A DNA stretch of 64,000 bases from Vibrio sp. 10N.261.55.A7. Lineage in GTDB: Bacteria; Pseudomonadota; Gammaproteobacteria; Enterobacterales; Vibrionaceae. Of this stretch, positions 38,052-47,756 are shown in pieces (position 1 is the first letter of the stretch; each line of letters opens with the position of its first letter). The translations under genes and the position numbers were made by a program. The stretch lies in NCBI RefSeq assembly GCF_002877365.1, contig NZ_MCWZ01000014.1:1-64000 (forward strand), written 5' to 3'. The notes under the pieces are model-generated. The model worked only from the letters and a program-made list of their open reading frames with translations. It did not search any database and was not told the DNA's origin.

Positions 38052-38174
38052 ATGGGGTGTTGTAACGGCGGCTGTGATGAGCATAAAAAGCAGAAGCGTA
38101 AGAAGTGGCCGATTAACGGGGTGACGCTAATACTGTTGGTTTTACTTGTTTTAGTGATTCTCTATTGGCAATAA
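38052..38174 (+). CDS. 40-residue Cys-rich single-helix membrane protein
   Basis: The ORF reads MGCCNGGCDEHKKQKRKKW and then a hydrophobic helix of about 16 residues (LILLVLLVLVILYW) ending YWQ. Three cysteines (3, 4 and 8) and several lysines precede the helix, so the Cys cluster probably faces the cytoplasm. AGGAGA lies 6 bases before the ATG and a strong terminator follows the stop directly, so the unit looks like a genuine tiny gene. I do not know the family; metal or iron-sulfur handling is only a guess, prompted by the cysteines and the nearby hemL and erpA. Confidence 0.75.
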   Translation: MGCCNGGCDEHKKQKRKKWPINGVTLILLVLLVLVILYWQ

Positions 38175-38176
38175 AA

Positions 38177-38204
38177 AAACGAGCTAAAATTTAGCTCGTT
38201 TTTT
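38177..38204. terminator. Bidirectional terminator
   Basis: AAACGAGCTAA and TTAGCTCGTTT form an 11-bp stem with A tracts on one side and T tracts on the other. It ends the small Cys-rich gene rightwards and hemL leftwards. Confidence 0.92.
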
Positions 38205-38235
38205 TTAAGTTTAACTCGTTCGCTTGAGGTACTAA

Positions 38236-39528
38236 TTATGCCTCTTGGGCAAGGATAGCGAAACAGCGATCCGCGGCCTCTAGTGTTGCCTCAAGTTCTT
38301 TTGTATCGTGAGCTAACGATAGGAAGCTTGCTTCAAATGCTGAAGGCGCAAGGTAAACACCGTGTTTAATCATTAGGTGGAAGAAGCGCTTAAAGCGGTC
38401 AATATCGCATTTAGTCACATCTTCGTAGCACGTAATACTCTCTTGCTCTGTAAAGAAGAAGCCGAACATCCCACCCACTTGATTGACCGCTAATGGAATA
38501 CCGTGTTTATCTGCAAGTGATTTAAAACCGTTAGCGATGTATTTGGTTTTATCCGCGAGACGCTTTTCGTTACCTTCTTCTTTTAACAAGTTAAGACAAG
38601 CTAAGCCTGCCGCCATTGCTACCGGATTTCCAGATAATGTACCCGCTTGGTATACAGGACCCGTTGGTGCGATGTGCTGCATGACTTCTTTAGAACCGCC
38701 GAAAGCACCGACAGGCATGCCACCGCCAATGACTTTACCTAACGTTGTTAAATCGGGTTTGATGTTGTAATGCGCTTGAGCGCCGCCTAATGCCACGCGA
38801 AAACCTGTCATGACTTCATCAAAAATAAGTAACGCACCTTCTTGATCACAAATTTCACGTAGCCCTTCATGGAAGCCTTCCACAGGAGGAATGCAGTTCA
38901 TGTTGCCCGCGACAGGCTCAACGATAATACAAGCGATTTCGCCTTTATTCGCTGCGAAGAGTTCACGAACAGAATCTAGGTTGTTAAATGCAGCGGTAAG
39001 AGTGTGCTTCGCAAAATCTTCAGGTACGCCAGGAGAGCTTGGTTGACCAAGTGTTAATGCACCTGAGCCGGCTTTAACTAACAAGCTGTCAGCGTGACCA
39101 TGGTAACAGCCTTCAAACTTCAAGATTTTGTCGCGACCTGTGTAACCACGAGCCAGGCGGATTGCGCTCATCGTTGCTTCCGTACCAGAGCTCACCATGC
39201 GCAGTTGCTCCATTGATGGAACCAGTTCTGATACAAGCTCAGCCATGTTGATTTCGGTTTCAGTCGGCGCACCGAAGCTTAGGCCACGTTGAGCAGCTTC
39301 GATAACCGCATCGCGAATTACACCATGGTTGTGACCGAGAATCATTGGTCCCCAAGAACCGACGTAGTCGATATACGCTTTGCCGTCAGCATCAAAAATC
39401 AAAGGACCATCTGCTCGTTCAACAAAAATTGGAGAACCGCCAACACCGTTGAAAGCGCGAACGGGAGAGTTCACCCCTCCAGGGATAGTCTGTTGAGCTT
39501 TTTGATAAAGTTCTGCTGATTTGGTCAT
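38236..39528 (-). CDS. hemL: Glutamate-1-semialdehyde 2,1-aminomutase
   Basis: HemL makes 5-aminolevulinate from glutamate-1-semialdehyde in the C5 route to haem, using pyridoxal phosphate. The 430 residues carry the Schiff-base lysine Lys265 ([10 protein letters not shown]), the Asp of [10 protein letters not shown], and the GSGTEAT-type cofactor loop as [10 protein letters not shown]. The length is standard. It is divergent from erpA across a 279-base gap. Confidence 0.97.
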   Translation of the reverse strand: MTKSAELYQKAQQTIPGGVNSPVRAFNGVGGSPIFVERADGPLIFDADGKAYIDYVGSWGPMILGHNHGVIRDAVIEAAQRGLSFGAPTETEINMAELVSELVPSMEQLRMVSSGTEATMSAIRLARGYTGRDKILKFEGCYHGHADSLLVKAGSGALTLGQPSSPGVPEDFAKHTLTAAFNNLDSVRELFAANKGEIACIIVEPVAGNMNCIPPVEGFHEGLREICDQEGALLIFDEVMTGFRVALGGAQAHYNIKPDLTTLGKVIGGGMPVGAFGGSKEVMQHIAPTGPVYQAGTLSGNPVAMAAGLACLNLLKEEGNEKRLADKTKYIANGFKSLADKHGIPLAVNQVGGMFGFFFTEQESITCYEDVTKCDIDRFKRFFHLMIKHGVYLAPSAFEASFLSLAHDTKELEATLEAADRCFAILAQEA

Positions 39529-39807
39529 CGGTACATCCTCGTTTGATTATTGGGACCAAGTGGTCTCGCATTGTACCGATCCGAGTAGGAACAAGAAATC
39601 TTTTGCTGAATTTTCTGCACCTTTTCACATCTTAAACAGGTATATTGAGGACAAATTTAGTGAAAACTCGATTCCAAGCGAGGAATACTTGAACGAATAA
39701 GTCAGGTATTAGATAATCGATTCATTATTAAAAAAGATACACCCATTTGCATTTCGTTTACGACATAATGAGCCGATGGGGATTTACACGAAGTAAGAGA
39801 GGTCGCC

Positions 39808-40149
39808 GTGAGCGAAGTAAATGTACCATTGTCTTTTTCTGATGCAGCAGCAACACGTGTGCAAACGTTGATTTCAGAAGAAGAAAACCCAGAGCTAAAG
39901 CTACGTGTCTATATTACAGGCGGTGGTTGTAGTGGATTCCAATACGGCTTTACCTTTGATGAAAATGTTAATGATGGCGACACTACAATCGTTAATAGCG
40001 GAGTCACGTTAGTCGTTGACCCAATGAGCCTGCAATACTTAGTTGGTGGGGTCGTTGATTACACTGAAGGCTTAGAAGGTGCTCGATTCTTTATCGACAA
40101 CCCGAATGCAACAACAACCTGTGGCTGCGGGGCTTCATTTAGCGTTTAG
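39808..40149 (+). CDS. erpA: Iron-sulfur cluster insertion protein ErpA
   Basis: ErpA is an A-type carrier that delivers [4Fe-4S] clusters to apo-enzymes, notably those of isoprenoid synthesis and respiration. The 113 residues include the three ligands Cys41 ([11 protein letters not shown]), Cys105 and Cys107 ([12 protein letters not shown]). The ATG-like start is a GTG at 39808 with AGAGAGG 5 bases upstream. It is divergent from hemL and followed at about 100 bases by the RND pump genes. Confidence 0.95.
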   Translation: MSEVNVPLSFSDAAATRVQTLISEEENPELKLRVYITGGGCSGFQYGFTFDENVNDGDTTIVNSGVTLVVDPMSLQYLVGGVVDYTEGLEGARFFIDNPNATTTCGCGASFSV

Positions 40150-40250
40150 ACATTTTGCGTAATAAAAAACATTATAATGCAGTTAGGTTAGACACCTAGC
40201 TGCGCCCTGCGAATGAGGATGTATTGCGGGGAATACCAAAAGGAAGTTAT

Positions 40251-41354
40251 ATGGCTAGTTTTCCCGTCACGCGCTTTTTTTCTCAGCGTCCTTGGCTTGT
40301 GTCTCTCATTCTCATCATTCTCTTAACATCATGGCTCGGTTTAGGCTCTCTTCAAGCAGAAGAGGGGAAAGCGAGCGAATCCAAACCAGTTATTCCTTTA
40401 GCTAAAGTGGTTTACCAAACCTTTAAAGCCGAAGACACGCCTAAGAAAATTGATCTTTATGGCCGAACAGCCCCAGATAAAAAAGCGCAAATTGGTGCCG
40501 AAATTGCGGGAAAAATTGATCGTTTAATCGTCCGTAAAGGTGGCTCGGTTAAGAAAGGTCAAGTTATTGCCTCTATTGATAAAGGCGATTTAGATATTCA
40601 ACTTCAACGTGCGCAAGCCATGCTGAAAGTTCGAGAGAAAGAATTTAACGCTGCAGAGTCTTTGAAAAGTAGAGGCCTTCAGGGAGAAGTTGCCTACGCT
40701 ACTGCGCAAGCATCTCTCATAGAAGCAAAAGCGAACGTGAGCAATGTCAAAGTGGCCCTATCAAATACTCAGGTCACTGCCCCTTTCTCCGGTATCGTTG
40801 ATCACCTGTTTATTGAGCAAGGTGATTTTGTTGGCATCGGTGATCCTGTTGCTAAGGTTATCGATCTCAACAAGTTAGTGATTGAAGCGGATATCAGTGA
40901 GCGACATATTCAGAAATTAGTTGCAAACCAAACGGCTCAAATCCGCTTCATTGATGGCTCTATCGTCGAAGGGACACTGCGATATATTTCCCGTGTTTCT
41001 TCCATTTCGACAAATACCTTTCCTATTGAAATTGAGATCCCGAACCCTAAACAACGCATTCCTGCGGGTATCAGTGCAGAAGTCGAGTTGACGTTAAACC
41101 AACAGCTTGCCGTTAAGGTTACTCCTGCAATGTTGGCACTTGATGCCGTTGGGAACCTAGGGGTGAAAACTCTTGCTGACGACGTTGTTAAGTTCATTCC
41201 TATTCAATTGGTTAAAGCAGAACAAGATGGTGTTTGGCTGTCTGGTCTAGGGAATGAAGTGAAGATCATTACTGTGGGGCAAGGTTTTGTGCGTGATGGT
41301 GATTCAGTCGAGGCGGTTGAGTTTAATCCTCAAGAATCGTCGCAGCAGCTTTAG
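40251..41354 (+). CDS. RND efflux periplasmic adaptor (membrane fusion protein)
   Basis: The 367-residue adaptor has one N-terminal membrane anchor (about 15-38) without a lipobox Cys, then a biotinyl-lipoyl half (AEIAGKIDRLIVRKGGSVKKGQ), a coiled-coil hairpin, the matching lipoyl half (TAPFSGIVD) and beta-barrel domains. It links the RND pump to a TolC-type outer-membrane channel, which is not encoded here. The ATG at 40251 with AGGA 7 bases upstream is preferred to an upstream TTG. It is 9 bases from the pump gene. In V. cholerae this locus is, as I recall, one of the Vex systems (VexLM). Confidence 0.92.
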   Translation: MASFPVTRFFSQRPWLVSLILIILLTSWLGLGSLQAEEGKASESKPVIPLAKVVYQTFKAEDTPKKIDLYGRTAPDKKAQIGAEIAGKIDRLIVRKGGSVKKGQVIASIDKGDLDIQLQRAQAMLKVREKEFNAAESLKSRGLQGEVAYATAQASLIEAKANVSNVKVALSNTQVTAPFSGIVDHLFIEQGDFVGIGDPVAKVIDLNKLVIEADISERHIQKLVANQTAQIRFIDGSIVEGTLRYISRVSSISTNTFPIEIEIPNPKQRIPAGISAEVELTLNQQLAVKVTPAMLALDAVGNLGVKTLADDVVKFIPIQLVKAEQDGVWLSGLGNEVKIITVGQGFVRDGDSVEAVEFNPQESSQQL

Positions 41355-41363
41355 GAGTTACGT

Positions 41364-44300
41364 ATGTATGCACTAATAGATGCTGCGTTGTCTCGAACGC
41401 GAACGATGATGAGCCTGCTGATTTTGATATTGATCGCTGGCGCTGGTACTTACGTCACTATCCCAAAGGAATCGAGTCCAGATATTACGATTCCAATTAT
41501 TTATGTCTCAATCGGTCACCAAGGGATTTCTCCATCCGATGCAGAGCGATTGCTTGTTAGGCCGATAGAGCAAGAGCTAAGAGCAATTGAAGGCGTGAAA
41601 GAGATGACCTCTGTTGCGTCTGAAGGGCATGGATCCGTCACGCTTGAATTCAATGTGGGTGCGGATTTAAGTAAGGCAATGGCCGATGTTCGCGATGCTG
41701 TGGATCTCGCTAAACCGAAGTTACCCGCTGACAGTGATGAGCCTACGGTCAATGAAGTGACACTGGCGTCTGAAGAGCCGGCCTTGTCCGTTGTGCTTTA
41801 CGGTACGGTTCCAGAGCGGACGATCGTTCAAATAAGCCGTCAGATTCGCGACAAATTAGAAAGCTATCGCCAAGTTCTTGAAGTCGATATTGCAGGCGAT
41901 CGCGATGACATCGTTGAAATCATCGTTGATCCTCTGTTGATGGAAAGCTATGGACTTGATCAAGCGGATATCTACAATCTAATTGCACTTAATAACAAAG
42001 TCGTTGCTGCGGGCTTTGTTGACACAGGCTATGGGCGATTCTCGGTAAAAGTACCTTCTGTCTTTGATTCATTAAAAGATGTTTTGGAGTTGCCTGTTAA
42101 GGTCGATGGCAAACAAGTCATTACCTTCGGTGATGTCGCAACGGTCAGACGAGCATTTAGAGATCCAGAGAGCTTTGCCCGACTGGATGGTAAATCAGCG
42201 GTTGTTCTCGACGTCAAAAAGCGTGCGGGTGAGAACATCATTGATACCGTGGCGTTAGTGAAAACAGTACTTGCTGAAGCACAAAATCGTTCTGAGTGGC
42301 CAAACAACCTCTTGGTCAAATACACGTGGGATCAATCAAAAGACGTTAAGCAGATGCTTAATGATCTTCAAAACAATATTCTGTCCGCCATTATTTTGGT
42401 TGTTATTGTGATCATTGCGATTCTGGGGGTTCGTACAGCACTGCTCGTCGGGATCTCCATACCAGGATCATTTTTAACCGGGTTGTTGGTGCTATCGCTA
42501 TTTGGGTTGACGGTCAACATCGTTGTTCTTTTCTCGTTAATCATGGCCGTTGGTATGTTGGTTGACGGAGCCATTGTTGTCACAGAGTTTGCCGATAGGA
42601 GAATGCAGGAAGGAACACCCCGAAGACAAGCATATCGAGACGCCGCTAAGCGTATGGCCTGGCCCATTATTGCTTCAACGGCAACGACATTAGCAGCGTT
42701 TGCTCCACTGTTGTTCTGGCCCGGCATCACCGGCGAGTTTATGAAGTACTTGCCGTTGACTTTGATTGCCACACTGGCGGCTTCATTGGTGATGGCATTG
42801 TTGTTTGTGCCAGTACTTGGTGGGTTGATAGGTAAGCCGCAAAATGTCACTAGTGCTAATCGCGCCAAAATGGTTGCCTTACATGATGGTAACTTTGAGA
42901 AAGCGGAAGGGCTGACCAAGCTTTATTATCAGACTCTAGCGGTGGCGATTAAACACCCATTGAAGATTTTACTGGGTGCGATTGTGATTTCAATTGGGGT
43001 TGGCTTTACCTATGCAAAAGCGGGCTTAGGTGCTGAATTTTTCCCTGAAGTGGATCCCCCTTTCTTTACTGTAAAAGTACGCTCATTTGGTGATCTCTCT
43101 ATCAATGAAAAAGACGTCATTATGAAAGAGATCGAAAACGTCATGCTCGATCATGATGAATTTGAAAGTGTGTACACCAAAACGGGTGGTGATGAAGAAA
43201 TCGGTCAGATTCAGATCACTCCTGTCGATTGGCAGTACCGACGCCGTGTGAAAGACATCATTGAGGAGCTGAAGCAAACGACAGATAAATTTGCTGGTGT
43301 GGAGATAGAGTTCAAGTTTCCGGATGCAGGGCCACCTGTTGAGCACGACCTCGTGATTGAAATGTCGGCTCGTATACCCGATAACCTCGACGCAGCCGCT
43401 AAAATGGTTCGCCATTGGGCTGATAATAACCCTGCCTTTACGAATATCAGTGATACCTCAAGTAAAGAGGGGATTGATTGGCGAATCGACATCCGTCGAG
43501 ATGATGCCTCTCGTTTTGCTGCGGATGCTACTTTGGTGGGTAATACGGTTCAATTTGTGACTAACGGGTTGAAGATTGGTGACTACCTGCCTGATGATGC
43601 AAATGAAGAAGTGGATATCCTTGTTCGCTATCCAGAAGATAAGCGAGATATAGGGCGTTTTGATCAGCTCAGGGTAAAAACGGCCGCAGGTTTGGTGCCA
43701 ATTACAAACTTCGCTCAGATTGTCCCTGATCATAAGCAAGATACTATTCGACGGATTGATGGGCATCGAGTCATCAATATTATGGCAGATATTGGTGAAG
43801 GCTATAACCTAGCGCTTGAGCTGCCTAAGATTCAGCAAGCGATTAGCGAGCTTGGTCTACCAAGCGAGGTTGAGTTTAAAATCCGTGGTCAAAATGAAGA
43901 GCAAGATGAATCATCCGCTTTCCTACAAAGTGCCTTTATGGTGGCTCTTGCGGTCATGGCGCTGATTCTGGTCACTCAGTTTAATAGCTTCTATCAAGCT
44001 TTTCTGATTCTCAGTGCCGTGCTGTTTTCGACGGTGGGTGTGTTTGCTGGGCTACTGATCTTCCAGAAACCATTTGGTATCGTTATGTCAGGGATTGGTG
44101 TGATTGCGCTTGCTGGTATTGTTGTCAATAACAACATCGTATTGATTGATACCTTTAATCAGCTCGTTAAGCGTGGTTTAAGCCGACAAGAGGCGATTCT
44201 AAGAACGGGCGTTCAACGTTTGCGTCCTGTTTTACTGACAACCGTTACGACCATCTTGGGCCTACTACCGATGGTGCTGGAGATGAACATAGATCTCATC

Positions 44301-44498
44301 AACCAAAAAGTAGAGTTTGGTGCACCTAGCACTCAATGGTGGTCTCAGCTAGCTACAGCCGTTGCTGGTGGTTTGGCGTTTGCAACCGTGCTGACTCTGG
44401 TTCTTACGCCCTGCTTATTGATGTTAGGTAAAAAGCACAAGCTCGAAGAGAATGAGGTTGTCGGTAAGCTTGATGAAGTTAACAAGAGCCCTAGCTAA
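41364..44498 (+). CDS. RND family efflux pump permease
   Basis: The 1044 residues have the two-fold RND plan: helix, large periplasmic loop (about 35-330), six helices, then the same again. Helix 4 reads MLVDGAIVVTEF, so the usual Asp-Asp proton relay pair is Asp-Gly, and helix 10 reads VVNNNIVLIDTF without the usual lysine. This differs from AcrB-like pumps and suggests an RND subgroup with a different relay. Substrates cannot be predicted. It forms an operon with the adaptor gene and ends at a terminator. Confidence 0.93.
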   Translation: MYALIDAALSRTRTMMSLLILILIAGAGTYVTIPKESSPDITIPIIYVSIGHQGISPSDAERLLVRPIEQELRAIEGVKEMTSVASEGHGSVTLEFNVGADLSKAMADVRDAVDLAKPKLPADSDEPTVNEVTLASEEPALSVVLYGTVPERTIVQISRQIRDKLESYRQVLEVDIAGDRDDIVEIIVDPLLMESYGLDQADIYNLIALNNKVVAAGFVDTGYGRFSVKVPSVFDSLKDVLELPVKVDGKQVITFGDVATVRRAFRDPESFARLDGKSAVVLDVKKRAGENIIDTVALVKTVLAEAQNRSEWPNNLLVKYTWDQSKDVKQMLNDLQNNILSAIILVVIVIIAILGVRTALLVGISIPGSFLTGLLVLSLFGLTVNIVVLFSLIMAVGMLVDGAIVVTEFADRRMQEGTPRRQAYRDAAKRMAWPIIASTATTLAAFAPLLFWPGITGEFMKYLPLTLIATLAASLVMALLFVPVLGGLIGKPQNVTSANRAKMVALHDGNFEKAEGLTKLYYQTLAVAIKHPLKILLGAIVISIGVGFTYAKAGLGAEFFPEVDPPFFTVKVRSFGDLSINEKDVIMKEIENVMLDHDEFESVYTKTGGDEEIGQIQITPVDWQYRRRVKDIIEELKQTTDKFAGVEIEFKFPDAGPPVEHDLVIEMSARIPDNLDAAAKMVRHWADNNPAFTNISDTSSKEGIDWRIDIRRDDASRFAADATLVGNTVQFVTNGLKIGDYLPDDANEEVDILVRYPEDKRDIGRFDQLRVKTAAGLVPITNFAQIVPDHKQDTIRRIDGHRVINIMADIGEGYNLALELPKIQQAISELGLPSEVEFKIRGQNEEQDESSAFLQSAFMVALAVMALILVTQFNSFYQAFLILSAVLFSTVGVFAGLLIFQKPFGIVMSGIGVIALAGIVVNNNIVLIDTFNQLVKRGLSRQEAILRTGVQRLRPVLLTTVTTILGLLPMVLEMNIDLINQKVEFGAPSTQWWSQLATAVAGGLAFATVLTLVLTPCLLMLGKKHKLEENEVVGKLDEVNKSPS

Positions 44499-44540
44499 CT
44501 TCCCTTGAGAAGACGATGTTAGACTGCTTAATAGTAAAAA

Positions 44541-44564
44541 TGCCCATCTCAGATGGGCATTTTT
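44541..44564 (+). terminator. Terminator of the RND operon
   Basis: A stem TGCCCAT with ATGGGCA (5-base loop) and a TTTTTG tail lies about 40 bases after the pump stop. Confidence 0.88.
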
Positions 44565-44687
44565 GTATTAGAACATTGTGGATTATTCGATGGTGAGCTG
44601 ATGCCTCAACTCGCAGTCGTCAATTGAATTCGCAATTCATTCTAAAGAAGCTCTTATTTGTGAGCACTTCTTGATTAATGGCTCAAG

Positions 44688-45980
44688 TTAAGGCTTCGAA
44701 TAGAGCAGTTCACTGTATCGCTCTAGTCTGTCTAAACGTATTTTAGAGTTAGCAATAAACGTTTCTTTGTCTTGCCCAGTGAGAGACTTCGACTGAGGCA
44801 ATTTAACGGTTCGAGCATTTTTATGTACGCCATTAACAAGGAATTCGTAATGAAGATGAGGGCCTGTCACTCGTCCGGTGCCCCCTAACGTACCAATGGT
44901 TTGTCCTTGTTTAACACGATCGCCGGTTTTCACTTTACGCTTACTGAGGTGAAGATACTTGGTGATGTAGGTATTGCTGTGGCGGATGAATACATAGTTG
45001 CCGTTAAATTGGTTGTAACTGGATTTCTGCACGATACCATCACCTGCGGCCCAGATAGGAGTACCAACAGGGGCGGCATAGTCAGTGCCCCTATGGGCTC
45101 TAACTTTCCCTGTTACTGGGTGGCGCCGAGTAGGGTTAAAGTTTGAAGTGACACGTCTAAAGTCAACAGGTGAGCGTAGAAAGGCTTTTTTCATTGCTCG
45201 TCCATTTTCGTCAAAATAGCTGCCTGTTTTATCGTCTAAGATGGCAGTGAACGTATCGCCTTGGTTACTAAAAATAGCGGCAATAATTTTGCCTCGACCG
45301 ATCACTTCTCCTTCAACGACCTGCTCTTGGTAGAGCATTTTGAATTGATCACCACTTCGTATATCCAACGCGAAATCGATATCCCATCCAAAGATACCTG
45401 CCAGTTCCATTATTTGGTTTGCTGTTAACCCAGCATTTATGCCTGCATTCCAGAAATTAGAGGTAATTTCAGCTTCTGCATAGTTGTATTGGTATTGAAG
45501 TTCTTTTTTATCCAGTGTGGAGGTGAACCCGTCATTGGTTTTCGAGATGATAAACGTTTCGTAAGCACTGAGCTTGCGTTTGAGTTGAATCAAATCATTA
45601 TTTTCATCGAATCCGAACTGGAAAACATCGCCTGGCTTTATGCGAGTAAGCTGGTTCTTAATGTCGTCGTTGGTGGTGGTCAACTGATAGAGCAAGCGAG
45701 ACGATAGGCCGAGTCGTTGAAATAGAATAGCGGCGCTTTCACCTGAACCAATGGTGTGTTTCTCCCAACGTAACCCTGCAAGAGGTGAAATTGTCACACC
45801 TGGAGACAGCGCTTCTGCGTTGATGGTCAGCGGGTAGTGTCGACCTATTTCATAAGTACTCTTTTCTTGGCGAAGCTCTTTGGGGTCAGGAAGAAAAAAG
45901 AGTGCAATGGTGATTACTGCACTAAAAAAGACAATAAGAGCACGGTGAACCCAAGGTAGACGATTAAAAATAGACAGCAT
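44688..45980 (-). CDS. M23 family peptidoglycan DD-endopeptidase, MepM-like
   Basis: The 430-residue protein has an N-terminal membrane anchor or signal (about 12-31), an OapA/LysM-like middle region and a C-terminal LytM/M23 metallopeptidase domain. The zinc motif H-R-G-T-D-Y and the later HLHYEF both appear intact, so it should be an active cross-link cleaving enzyme in the periplasm. It is divergent from tyrS, an arrangement also seen in Pseudomonas, where the neighbour is MepM-like. V. cholerae has several such enzymes, and I do not assign a Shy-type name. Confidence 0.9.
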   Translation of the reverse strand: MLSIFNRLPWVHRALIVFFSAVITIALFFLPDPKELRQEKSTYEIGRHYPLTINAEALSPGVTISPLAGLRWEKHTIGSGESAAILFQRLGLSSRLLYQLTTTNDDIKNQLTRIKPGDVFQFGFDENNDLIQLKRKLSAYETFIISKTNDGFTSTLDKKELQYQYNYAEAEITSNFWNAGINAGLTANQIMELAGIFGWDIDFALDIRSGDQFKMLYQEQVVEGEVIGRGKIIAAIFSNQGDTFTAILDDKTGSYFDENGRAMKKAFLRSPVDFRRVTSNFNPTRRHPVTGKVRAHRGTDYAAPVGTPIWAAGDGIVQKSSYNQFNGNYVFIRHSNTYITKYLHLSKRKVKTGDRVKQGQTIGTLGGTGRVTGPHLHYEFLVNGVHKNARTVKLPQSKSLTGQDKETFIANSKIRLDRLERYSELLYSKP

Positions 45981-46109
45981 TTTAGCGTTCGTTCTATAAA
46001 AGTTAATAAAATAGCTAGCCGTTTAGTCTAACTGGTTTCAAAAAACATCGCTATTCGAGTAAGATGGCAAACTATAAAATTTTTGCCAAATCTGTGGGAG
46101 TGAACAAGA

Positions 46110-47297
46110 ATGGCGAGTATCGAAGCTGCATTGGCAGAGATTAAACGTGGTGTTGACGAATTAATTCCAGAAGAAGAGCTCATTGCGAAGCTAAAAGAGA
46201 ACCGACCTCTAAGAATTAAACTGGGTGCTGATCCAACAGCGCCTGATATCCACCTAGGCCATACAGTGATCTTGAATAAGCTTCGTGCTTTCCAAGAACT
46301 AGGCCATGATGTGACGTTCCTTATTGGTGATTTCACTGGCATGGTTGGCGACCCAACAGGTAAAAATACCACGCGTCCACCACTGACTCGTGAAGACGTA
46401 CTCCGCAACGCTGAGACGTATAAAGAGCAGGTATTTAAGATTCTAGACCCTGCGAAAACCAAGATTCAATTCAACTCTGAATGGTTATCTGAATTGGGTG
46501 CAGAAGGTATGATTCGCCTTGCCGCTAATCAAACAGTTGCTCGTATGCTTGAGCGTGATGATTTTAAGAAGCGTTACTCTGGCGGGCAACCAATTGCCAT
46601 TCACGAATTTATGTATCCGTTATTGCAAGGCTATGATTCTGTTGCAATGGAAACAGACGTTGAGCTAGGCGGAACAGACCAAAAATTCAACCTTTTGATG
46701 GGACGTGAATTGCAAAAGGGTCATGGTCAAAAGCCACAAGTGGTATTGACTATGCCTTTGCTCGTTGGTCTTGATGGCGAGAAGAAGATGTCTAAGTCTG
46801 CGCACAATTACATTGGTGTGAGTGAAGCACCAAGTGAAATGTTCGGTAAGATCATGTCTATCTCAGATGTTCTTATGTGGAGCTACTACGAGTTATTGTC
46901 ATTCCGTCCACTTGAAGAGATTGCTCAATTTAAAGCGGATGTTGAAGCAGGCAAAAACCCTCGTGATGTTAAAGTGCTTCTAGCGAAAGAGATCATTGCA
47001 CGTTTCCACTCAGAAGCGGATGCTGATGCGGCAGAGCAAGAATTTGTTAATCGTTTTGCAAAGAATCAAATTCCAGATGATATGCCAGAGTTTACTTTTG
47101 ACGCGGGCCTTCCTGTTAGCAACATTCTGAAAGAGGCGGGTTTGTGTGCATCTACGTCGGAAGCGATGCGCATGGTGAAGCAAGGCGCGGCTAAGATTGA
47201 AGGTGAGAAAGTAGCTGATGCGAAATTTGCACCTGAATCAGGAACCTATGTATTCCAAGTTGGTAAGCGTAAATTTGCTCGAATCACCATTGCTTAA
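46110..47297 (+). CDS. tyrS: Tyrosyl-tRNA synthetase
   Basis: TyrRS charges tRNA-Tyr. The 395 residues contain the class I signatures as PDIHLGHTV (HIGH equivalent) and KKMSKS, and end with an S4-type RNA-binding domain (about 330-395). It is shorter than the roughly 424-residue E. coli enzyme and belongs to the TyrZ-like branch found in Haemophilus and Pseudomonas. No T-box or other leader element is apparent upstream. Confidence 0.96.
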   Translation: MASIEAALAEIKRGVDELIPEEELIAKLKENRPLRIKLGADPTAPDIHLGHTVILNKLRAFQELGHDVTFLIGDFTGMVGDPTGKNTTRPPLTREDVLRNAETYKEQVFKILDPAKTKIQFNSEWLSELGAEGMIRLAANQTVARMLERDDFKKRYSGGQPIAIHEFMYPLLQGYDSVAMETDVELGGTDQKFNLLMGRELQKGHGQKPQVVLTMPLLVGLDGEKKMSKSAHNYIGVSEAPSEMFGKIMSISDVLMWSYYELLSFRPLEEIAQFKADVEAGKNPRDVKVLLAKEIIARFHSEADADAAEQEFVNRFAKNQIPDDMPEFTFDAGLPVSNILKEAGLCASTSEAMRMVKQGAAKIEGEKVADAKFAPESGTYVFQVGKRKFARITIA

Positions 47298-47328
47298 TAG
47301 CATAACTATTGAGTGAACATAGAAACAC

Positions 47329-47355
47329 CAAAAAGCACCTTAGGGTGCTTTTTTT
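47329..47355. terminator. Bidirectional terminator overlapping the ybaN stop
   Basis: AAAGCAC and GTGCTTT arms with flanking A and T tracts form a terminator about 30 bases after tyrS. The last codons of the convergent gene lie in it. Confidence 0.85.
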
Positions 47356-47756
47356 ATGTGTGTTTTAAAGCGTAAGATAAACCAAGTCTCAAATACCAAA
47401 AGGGCTGCGATGGCGTATTGCCAATGTGTCCCGTACGCGATGAAATAGAAAACACCACCCATTGAAAGCCATATCATTAAGAGAGACTGCACTTTTTCTT
47501 TCGGTGTTAACCCTTCATTGCCTTTTAACCGCCTTGCGATAGGGCCTAGTCGAGGGTGCTTAAGAAGCCACTGCTGAAATTTCGGAGAGGCGACACCAAA
47601 GCAATATAACGCCAACAAAATAAATGGCACCGTTGGAAGCAGGGGAACCGTCACTCCAATCATACCCAAGATGACACAGGTCCAGCCAACGCATATATAG
47701 CCTTTTCGTTTTATGTATTGTTTTGAAAATGGACGACATTTTCCTTTGTTATTCAT
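47340..47756 (-). CDS. ybaN: YbaN family inner-membrane protein (DUF454)
   Basis: The 138-residue protein has the DUF454 hallmark GVTVPLLPTVPFILLALYCF close to the N-terminus, with helices at about 20-40, 42-58, 88-105 and 108-128, and the conserved LLKHPRLGPI loop. The function is unknown. It is convergent with tyrS, sharing the terminator. Confidence 0.88.
   Translation of the reverse strand: MNNKGKCRPFSKQYIKRKGYICVGWTCVILGMIGVTVPLLPTVPFILLALYCFGVASPKFQQWLLKHPRLGPIARRLKGNEGLTPKEKVQSLLMIWLSMGGVFYFIAYGTHWQYAIAALLVFETWFILRFKTHIKKAP

Noticed and set aside
42368-42919. 183-codon minus-strand ORF inside the RND pump gene
   Set aside because: It is a frame shadow of a conserved membrane segment, with a skewed Asn/Thr/Ala composition.
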